DNA from: Paraphysomonas bandaiensis
Lineage: Eukaryota; Chrysophyceae
Assembly (NCBI GenBank): GCA_965644295.1
Contig: CBFFRP010000395.1
Span: 1-64,000 of the forward strand
Length of the DNA: 64,000 nucleotides
Direction: 5' to 3'
Shown here in pieces: positions 56,780-64,000 of the stretch. Every line of letters starts with the position of its first letter. The stretch's first letter is position 1. Below the pieces are notes generated by a model. That model ran no database searches. It was not told the origin of the DNA and saw only the letters and a list, made by a program, of their open reading frames with translations. The translations under genes were made by a program, and so were the position numbers.

Positions 56780-59095
56780 TTATGAACCAAGAGCAAACGC
56801 GAGCCACCCTTTCTTAGAATTTCTTGAAGTCACAGTATTATCCATTGTTCCAATGGAGACCCCCCCAAACAAGTCACCCTGCTCACTTTCTTCCTCCAAG
56901 GAGTTAAAATCATCGCCGAAAAAGCTGCCACCTGCATCCGTCCATGAAGTAAGAGACTTGAACAGCACCTTCCTCCCGTGAGAGTTATATTTCTTGGGCC
57001 ATGTTATCGCCTTCCAATCATAAAATGCATCCCTCAAGTGCCATAACAAAAGTGCCACGTCCATAGTTTCTATTGCCATTCCGGCATTTACATACATGCG
57101 CCATCGTTGAAAGCAGAATTCTCGTAGATTCAAGTCAGAAAGTAGATACTTCGATGCTCGCTGTAACCTCTTTGCAACGTGAAATCTGTACAAATATGAG
57201 AGAATCTAGAGCATACATTTGAATTAGCCTATACCTATTGACAACAGCGTTATGTTTAAGCGCACGGAACGTTATAATTAACGGCATCAGTGCTTGCTTC
57301 CTTTTGAACTTCCTGTTTTCATACTCTTGCTTTGAAAACAAATACATTCTCCTCAATACTCTTCTTTTGTTTTCCCGAATTGCCATTGAAAGAACGGCAT
57401 TAAAGCGCCGACACCTATATACCAAAGTTATATACGGCTTCAACCAGAAACACACTTACCAGAAAAGGTATTGACACCACGCACCAAATGTCATAGTGAG
57501 AAGCTGGGTCCACCGTCGCTCTTGCATAAGGCGGAACTGAATGCTCTGCCAGACATACACCTGCCACCCGTCCATAATCTACGGCAGTGTTACATTCAGA
57601 ACTATCACGAGCTAAAATATCTCACCTTACGAAGAATACAAAACTCTCTACCCTCCTTTATACGCCGCAATCCCATATGCACCGCATACACTCTCCTCCA
57701 TATATCCCAAAACTCTTTCAGCTTGATTCCAGTGTTTCGAGGTAAGTGTGGCGGTCGGACATTGACTAAAGCCGTCTCCACGTCAAGGGCAGCAGCGGCA
57801 GACACTATATCCTCCTCTCCCCCTTGGGGTGCTTCCTTATCACCCCCTAGCAGCTCGTCTTTCAGTCCGTACAGATTTTCAAGAGTGTGTGCAGTTGCTT
57901 TGTGACGCAGCATATCCTGGTGGTTCTTATAGGCATTCCAAATAATACTCCCCATTTCATCGACAATACACTGCTCCTTATGGCTGAGTTGAAGCTCACG
58001 GCGCATGAAAATGGTCTTCTTGGGCGGGTTCAAGGGATCCGACTCATCCTCCCCCTGGAACTTGACACCTGTAGGTGGTCGATCTAAAGGGGCAAACAAT
58101 GCAGTGGTGCCGTCTATTTTGCGCTCAGAGAAAAAAGTATTGTACAGAGGAGAAATGCCCATCCAGTCGACAAAGGGCTGTTTATTAATACAATTCACAT
58201 CCGTTGCCATTTTGATTATATATGCATGGAGCTGTGCAAACGTAGCGTGGTGCCCTTCTTTGTGCAGAATAATTTGCCGATAGCTGTCAACTATTTTAAA
58301 GGATATTTTGCGAATTGCAAGTAGAAGTCCAATAAAATTTGGTATACTAATATCGCAGTTCATTCCTCTTTCCCTTACAGCAGTTTCGTGTGCCTCCAGA
58401 CACTGCAGTTGTCTAATGTAAGTATCTCTTAAATTCGTCCACTCCGGAATATTAATGGCGTTTGAACTCGCGGATATAGTAGTCATCATGACAGATTCTT
58501 TAGTCGACTGACTAGTTGATCCTGTACTCTTCTTTCCTGTTGTAAATTCATACTCCTCAGAATTATCGTTACGGCTTTCAAGGTCAACATCTGTTAATAG
58601 TTTCGAGGCTCTTAGCTTTGAAACAAATGAATTAGGTCGTGGTTCATTTCCTTTTTCATTACTTTGCCGTATATTTTCAGAGAAATCTTTGTATCCTAAT
58701 CTTTCAGTTGTATTACCTTTAATTGACTGATATGTTCTCTCTGTTGCAGATAGTTTCCCTAATGGTGGTACAGTATTAAACTTATCAATCTTTTCTTTCT
58801 TCTTTTTCTTTTTTATTTTCTTATTAGAATTGAAATGATTATCAATTAAATTCTTTGATATTTTATGTACAGGTAATTCATTCGTTGATGTATATATATG
58901 TGGACTCACTTGTTTGATATCACTGTAATCACCATAATAGATTTGCTTCTTCTTCTTTTTATTTCTAAGTGAATTCTTTTTAATATTCTTTTGATGATGA
59001 TGTTGATGTGATGAATGTGATTGTGATGAATGTGTTAGTCTTTGATTAGTTGTATATACTGTAGAGAATATATTATCAAGATAATCATCATCCAT
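56780..59095 (-). CDS. Sfi1-like helical-repeat protein, possible centrin-binding
   Basis: Four exons: 57626-59095, 57460-57578, 57235-57414 and 56780-57185; introns 47, 45 and 49 bp; 724 aa. The N-terminal 170 residues are Lys/Asn/His-rich and of low complexity, from very AT-rich DNA. The middle has a helical domain (about 240-400) that I do not recognise. From about 455 there are repeated W-x2-W/F helical units: FWDIWRRVYAVHMGLRRI, then VYVWQSIQFRLMQERRW, FGAWCQYLFWCRRF, FCFQRWRMYVNAGM and LWHLRDAFYDWKAITW. Spacing near 30-35 residues recalls the Sfi1 repeats that bind centrin at centrioles and basal bodies. The assignment is by pattern only. Confidence 0.7.
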
Positions 59096-59846
59096 TCTAT
59101 GTATGTATGTGTGTATGTATGTGTGTGTATGTATGTGTGTTAAGAGGAGTTGATCATACGATATATTTATAGTAAACAATGGATTTGATTGATATAAATC
59201 AATAGAATGATGATCACAGTCTGTCTTATTAAGGTATATAGATAGAATGATTCCAAGAGCTCTACCTTCATATGTTTCATACTGTAAAAGACTCTGTACA
59301 GTATATTCCATACATTATTATATACTGCAACTGCTGTATGTACAGGACATACTGGTGTACTGTGGACATATATATGTATGTACTGTACGTAGAGGATATG
59401 TATGTACTGCTGTATCAGTGTATAAAGAAACGAATATGCATTTTATACAAAGATTTATTTAACTTCTAGAATCCCCCTATTTTTAGATACTAGAAATCGA
59501 TTTTTTTATAAATACCAGTTCTGTGTGCTGTTTCGTATAATATCAGCTGTTTTTTGTTTTAGAAAGTCTAGAAATTCCAGAAAACTCCACTATTACATCA
59601 TGTATATACAGTACAGGACGCCCCTAGAGTACGTACGGAGGAATTCCTAGAATGGTGTGTACATGTGTATATACAGTATGTACATCTGTACATCTGTACA
59701 TCTATATACCATACATGCTTATGTCGAACTGTCTAAACCATATATACTACACGCACAGCATATATATAGATGGTATATAGTTCGATAACCTTCCACAATA
59801 TCAACATCTATTGATAAGTAACATACATTACCATCTATATCAAACA
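59096..59846. promoter_or_regulatory. Head-to-head promoter gap, Sfi1-like gene and frataxin
   Basis: 751 bp. Contains many tgtac/gtaca words (59285-59420 and 59600-59720), plus cccctatttttag and aactccactattac near 59470-59600. Confidence 0.5.
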
Positions 59847-60467
59847 ATGATAATGAAACAGGCTATCTTTACCATTAGCAGACACTTAACATATGCCTGT
59901 AGATCACAGCATATATATAAACGCCTTCTCCACTGTGGATCTCGAGCATATAACATGCCTCCACTACTAATCCCACGATACACAACACAATTATTTTCTT
60001 CTTTGACAGTAAATAGTTTTCATAAAATTGCTGATACAACTTTAGATGATATTATGGATATGTTAACTGTTATTGAAGACTCTGTGGATAACGCAGATAT
60101 TGTGTATGCTGTAAGTTGTAAAGCTATATCTCTTCTTTATTTATATCTATTTTACTTGTAGCAAGGCGTTCTTAATATCAATTTAGGTGAGAAAGGTTGC
60201 TGGGTAATAAACAAACAGACTCCAAACAGACAGCTGTGGTGGTCGTCCCCTATCAGGTATGCATTGTAATGGCAAGATTTTCAGTTGTAATGGATACACA
60301 GTGGTCCAAGGCGATATGAATATTATGATGACGATTCGGGGCAAGGTTGGTACATGTCTAGGGCCTTTGAAAATAGAGCCCCAGAGAAAGAGCTCGTATA
60401 TGCTCTCAGGACTGAGATGTTGGATGCAACTGGAATCGACATTTTGTCGATGGATATCGATGAATGA
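59847..60467 (+). CDS. FXN: Frataxin
   Basis: Mitochondrial iron-binding regulator of Fe-S cluster assembly on the ISCU/NFS1 scaffold. Exons 59847-60110, 60162-60256 and 60302-60467; introns 51 and 45 bp; 174 aa. The N-terminal 50 residues are basic and Ser-rich without acidic residues, a good mitochondrial presequence. The acidic helix 1 starts at FHKIADTTLDDIMDMLTVIE; the sheet carries QGVLNINLGEKGCWVINKQT then PNRQLWWSSPISGPRRYEYY, all diagnostic. The end (YALRTEML) matches the last helix. The first in-frame ATG is used; a second lies two codons later. Confidence 0.97.
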
Positions 60468-61565
60468 GGAATAAATCTGAGTGAAGTCAGTATGGTAGTT
60501 AGTCCCTCTATATTCTTTGTATCATTTTAATAACTTATTCTCAACGTAGTACAGTTAAACTTGCACTAATATGTTAATCTTTGCCTTTGAACTACCAAAA
60601 TATGTTAGACTAGTATTACTTGTATAGCTCTTCGACATCACCCTATACGGAGTCAGGCAATGTCCTACATATAATATCTTCAACACCTAGTCCATATATT
60701 TATCGTGGTAACTTTGTTATTACTTCGTCGTTTCTCTATTACTAACTACTAACTATCTAATTCTTACTCCATATGTCAATATCGGGAACTTTGCTTTATG
60801 TTACAAAATATTATAAGTTCATAAATGTCGTTTTTCTCTATAACTAATGTTATAAGTTTTAATATTTCTTGGCTTCTTGATAAATTGACCAGTTAGATGT
60901 AGTTCTCATTTTAAACCACGGGCTCGCTGTAAGGAGTAAGGAAGCTATATTGTCCTGCGCCCTTATATTCTATATTCAATCGAGGAAGAAGAACACAAAT
61001 TTAAGATTTGAGAGTAGACAATCATACTTGTTATCCCAAGGTTAAATTGTAGTTTATTCCCATGATATGAAAGTACCAAATTTACTAATCTAAAGTATTG
61101 ATGGTTCTGCAGGGCTGGAACCGTGCCACTATACAATGTACAATCAACTTTTTGAATTTAATGCCACACATATTGCTAGCAAGTATGAAGGTTATTAATA
61201 CCATTATTCATCAATTGCTATTGTTGGAGCGAAATGTGGTGGATGTGACGATAAATTGCTGAACACTGCGTTCTACAATACTACTATTCAACCTCTACAA
61301 TAGGTAGTTGGGAATGTTATCGTGACTCCATCTGTATTGGTATTATATAAACGGGTGTCAACACAGTCATCACTCAATATAAGCGCATACATACGCAGAT
61401 GCCAAAGTACACACGTTGCCAAACCATATTCGAAGGAAAATTATGGCGACATATCGCTATAAAAGATGCAACAAATCAGCCTTCAAGCTATAATATATTA
61501 ATTACACCACAATTGATGTCCCGTTCGATACAATATTACATCTGACAGTCTCGTATATTGCAAAG
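60468..61565. other. Tail-to-tail gap with repeat copy
   Basis: 1,098 bp between the stop codons of frataxin and the small membrane protein. The segment at 60910-61110 is related to 3830-4000. No gene seen. Confidence 0.45.
60910..61110. repeat. Diverged interspersed repeat, copy B
   Basis: Related to 3830-4000, same orientation: ttttaaaccacgg, aaggaagctatattgtcc and an attgtag word later on. Borders uncertain. Confidence 0.45.
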
Positions 61566-61839
61566 TTACTGTCTGTTGGCCTGTGCATATCTGACGGACA
61601 AAACAATGGAACTGACACTGACGAAAATAGTTCCCAAAACACCGACAGTAATTTTAATAGGGTGGAATGGAGGATGAAACATCTGAAATAATATTAAAAC
61701 AATAGAAATATCATAAACAGGAGTATACCAGGTGTTCGTGGTGTTCAACGTAACCAGGGCGTCTGATAGGAGCAACCTTGGATCTGAGAGCTCGGCTCAC
61801 TTTACTTGATGCAGATTGAAAAACTCTAGGAGGAGACAT
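61566..61839 (-). CDS. Small single-pass membrane protein, probably mitochondrial
   Basis: Two exons, 61729-61839 and 61566-61682, with a 46-bp intron of standard GT-AG type; 75 aa. The N-terminal half is basic and Ser/Arg-rich (FQSASSKVSRALRSKVAPIR), consistent with import into mitochondria. One hydrophobic helix follows (ITVGVLGTIFVSVSSIVLSV), then a short polar tail. The size and layout recall small accessory subunits of respiratory complexes, such as cytochrome c oxidase, but I see no diagnostic motif. The exon joining in frame across a consensus intron and the divergent partner gene support it being real. Confidence 0.7.
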
Positions 61840-62252
61840 TGTAGTAAAAGGTTTATTTCTGATAAGTTAGTAATGAAATAATGCAGTGATTTGTTGCTGT
61901 TTCTCTATGTATGTATGTGTGTATGTATGTATGTATGTATGTATATGTAGGTAGCATCATATGATCACAACTCCTTGCTGCCAGTGTTAAAAAAATATAT
62001 AGCCCACAGCATATCTTGAAGAGGTACTAGTTTCAGTTTCAATACTTTCTTGAACAAATAGGGTATATTTTTGGTAATATTTCTAGATGTATCATATTTC
62101 CTGAATTTCATATCCTGAAAACTGAAAACAGACGATTTTTATATGCCACAGTATGAGAATTTTATCACTTAAGATGGAACACAAGTGTACATATACATAT
62201 ATATAGACAGACGATGAGTCAAATTCAGAGGATTCAATTTAAATAATAGAAT
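61840..62252. promoter_or_regulatory. Head-to-head promoter gap, small membrane protein and zinc-finger gene
   Basis: 413 bp, the shortest shared promoter gap. Includes a gtat-type simple repeat (61909-61945) and AT-rich words such as aaatagggtatattttt near 62055. Confidence 0.5.
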
Positions 62253-64000
62253 ATGAGACCAGTGAAGATTGAGATTGCAACATATGATGATGATGATTGT
62301 TATAAGACTGCTAATGTTGTAATTAAAGCTAAACCAAAAGATAAAAGAAGTCAATTAGTGAATAGAGATCGTGCACCATTGCAAGTGTTGTGTTATATAT
62401 GTAAGTCAATTACTACAATATGGTATGAATGGTAGATATAACAATATACGTATATATATATATATGTTACTACAATATGAATGTATGGTAGATATATACA
62501 TACATAGAGATAGATATACATATATATATACGTCACAGTGTACTTGAATTCATATGAATATATATACAAGTTCATTAACTATATATTTTATAGGTTGTGC
62601 AGAATTTGGACCTTCATCTATTGGAATACATAAGAAAACATGTTTACAGAAACATGCATGGGCTCTAGAAGCTAATGTATTAAACGAAGAAGGGGTATCG
62701 AAAAAAAGGGGAATACGAAACCTTAAAAAATGTTGTGTACCTGGTGATGGTCCATCTAGTGACTTTCCTATTCCAACAAGTTCGACACCTATAGAAAAAT
62801 TCATTGAATATAACAATGAAGCCTTACGAATTTTCTTTGAACATTCTGAGAATTGTTTATTTTGTCGTACACCATATGGTACAAGTGTAGAAGCACAACG
62901 ACAAAAAGAAGTTGCATTTATAAAAGCAAAGATAGAAGAAGAAGAACGAAGAAAGAAAGAAGAAGAAGATGCTTCAAGAATAAGAATGGAATTATCTATG
63001 AAACGAAGACAATTAGAAGCAAGTAGAAGAGCTGAAGAAGAAGCTAGACTTAAAGAGGAAGAAGAGGCGGAGGAGGCTAGAAAGAAAGCAGAGGAGGAGG
63101 AGGCTAGAATGAAAGCAGAGGAGGAGGCTAGAAAGAAAGCAGAGGAGGAGGAGGCTAGAAGGAAAGCAGAGGAGGAGGAGGCTAGAAAGAAAGCTGAGGA
63201 GGAGGAGGCTAGAAAGAAAGCAGAGGAGGAGGAGGCTAGAAGGAAAGCAGAGGAGGAGGAAGCTAGAAGGAAAGCAGAGGAGGAGGAGGAGGCTAGAAGG
63301 AAAGCAGAGGAGGAGGCTAGAAAGAAAGCAGAGGAGGAGGAAGCTAGAAGGAAAGCAGAGGAGGAGGAGGCTAGAAAGAAAGCAGAGGAGGAGGAGGCTA
63401 GAAAGAAAGCTGAGGAGGAGGAGGCTAGAAGTAAAGCAGAGGAGGAGGAGGCTAGAAAGAAAGCAGAGGAGGAGGAAGCTAGAAGGAAAGCAGAGGAGGA
63501 GGAGGCTAGAAAGAAAGCAGAGGAGGAGGAGGCTAGAAGGAAAGCAGAGGAGGAAGAGGCTAGAAAGAAAGCAGAGGAGGAGGAGGCTAGAAGGAAAGCA
63601 GAGGAGGAGGAGGCTAGAATGAAAGCAGAGGAGGAGGAAGCTAGAAGGAAAGCAGAGGAGGAGGCTAGAAAGAAAGCAGAGGAGGAGGAGGCTAGAAGGA
63701 AAGCAGAGGAGGAGGAGGCTAGAAAGAAAGCAGAGGAGGAGGAAGCTAGAAGGAAAGCAGAGGAGGAGGAGGCTAGAAAGAAAGCAGAAGAGGAGGAGGA
63801 GGCTAGAAGGAAAGCAGAGGAGGAGGCTAGAAAGAAAGCAGAGGAGGAGGAGGCTAGAAAGAAAGCAGAGGAGGAGGAGGCTAGAAGGAAAGCAGAGGAG
63901 GAGGCTAGAAAGAAAGCAGAGGAGGAGGAGGAGGCTAGAAAGAAAGCAGAGGAGGAGGAGGCTAGAAGGAAAGCAGAGGAGGAGGCTAGAAAGAAAGCAG
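62253..64000 (+). CDS. C2HC zinc-finger protein with long EEEARKKA helical repeat (incomplete)
   Basis: Exon 1 62253-62400; the intron 62401-62593 is 193 bp and contains an imperfect internal duplication (tactacaatatgaatg words). Exon 2 starts at 62594 and runs open past the window end. The N-terminus has a C2HC finger of the ZC2HC1 type, C-x2-C ... H-x3-C (CYICCAEFGPSSIGIHKKTC), and a second C-x2-C pair near ENCLFCRTPYG. From about residue 265 the protein is a highly charged helix. From 63070 on it consists of about 35 near-identical units of 8-10 residues, (E)2-5-A-R-[KRMS]-K-A, encoded by 24-, 27- and 30-bp DNA units. Such Glu/Arg/Lys arrays form single alpha-helices. Zinc finger plus charged coil suggests a cytoskeletal or basal-body role, but this is a guess. 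The 3' end is not in the window. Confidence 0.8.
63070..64000 (+). repeat. Coding minisatellite, about 35 units of 24-30 bp
   Basis: The unit gaggctagaaagaaagca plus two to four extra gag codons is repeated without interruption to the window edge. Length variation is always by whole GAG codons, so the frame is kept. The Arg-x-Lys position alternates among Lys, Arg, Met and Ser. Confidence 0.95.

Noticed and set aside
1-64000. Bacterial contamination, suggested by the GMD and CdsA families
   Set aside because: GMD has two spliceosomal introns; CdsA shares the AT-rich 5' end and head-to-head layout of its intron-bearing neighbours.
1-64000. tRNA, rRNA or snRNA genes
   Set aside because: I looked for box B-like GTTCRANNC words with plausible cloverleaf context and for rRNA core motifs and saw none I could support; a tRNAscan-SE/Rfam run would be decisive.

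Overview
The window is nuclear DNA of a eukaryotic microbe. Fourteen of the 15 host genes with recognisable full-length structure are split by GT-AG introns or belong to clearly eukaryotic families, and most introns are only 44-60 bp. The genetic code reads as standard. A kinesin-9 family motor closest to KIF6 and a protein with Sfi1-like helical repeats point to a flagellated, centriole-bearing cell. A bacterial-type CDP-diacylglycerol synthase carrying an N-terminal signal-like segment hints at a plastid, but this is inference. A flagellated protist or alga (stramenopile-like) is my best guess; the species cannot be named from the sequence alone.

Layout. 1-1478: no gene seen. 1479-2672: GDP-mannose 4,6-dehydratase (minus). 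2673-14848: a repeat-rich block. It holds degenerate coding remnants, an inverted repeat with arms of about 511-524 bp, a young 5.6-kb Ty3/gypsy element inserted in one arm (5999-11580), and a jumble of older retroelement pieces ending in a relict LTR with a tRNA-iMet-like primer binding site. 14849-28382: one giant TRRAP/Tra1 gene with 16 exons. From there to the right edge the genes strictly alternate strands: CSN5 (+), a C2-domain protein (-), CdsA (+), KIF6-like kinesin (-), WDR26/Gid7 (+), a CAMK-like kinase (-), POLA2 (+), a GFO/IDH/MocA oxidoreductase (-), a DEAD-box helicase (+), an Sfi1-like protein (-), frataxin (+), a small membrane protein (-), and a zinc-finger protein with a long EEEARKKA repeat (+, cut by the window end).

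The genes do not form one pathway. They are housekeeping functions: chromatin and transcription (Tra1), protein turnover (CSN5, WDR26/GID), replication priming (POLA2), RNA processing (DEAD box), lipid and sugar-nucleotide metabolism (CdsA, GMD), Fe-S biogenesis (frataxin), and flagellum/centriole (KIF6-like, Sfi1-like). The striking feature is architectural. Seven consecutive head-to-head pairs share 0.4-0.8 kb AT-rich gaps, transposon debris sits only in tail-to-tail gaps, and nearly every gene is AT-rich at its 5' end and becomes markedly more GC-rich downstream.

Exon boundaries were worked out by hand from splice signals, reading-frame continuity and family knowledge; no alignment or transcript data were available.
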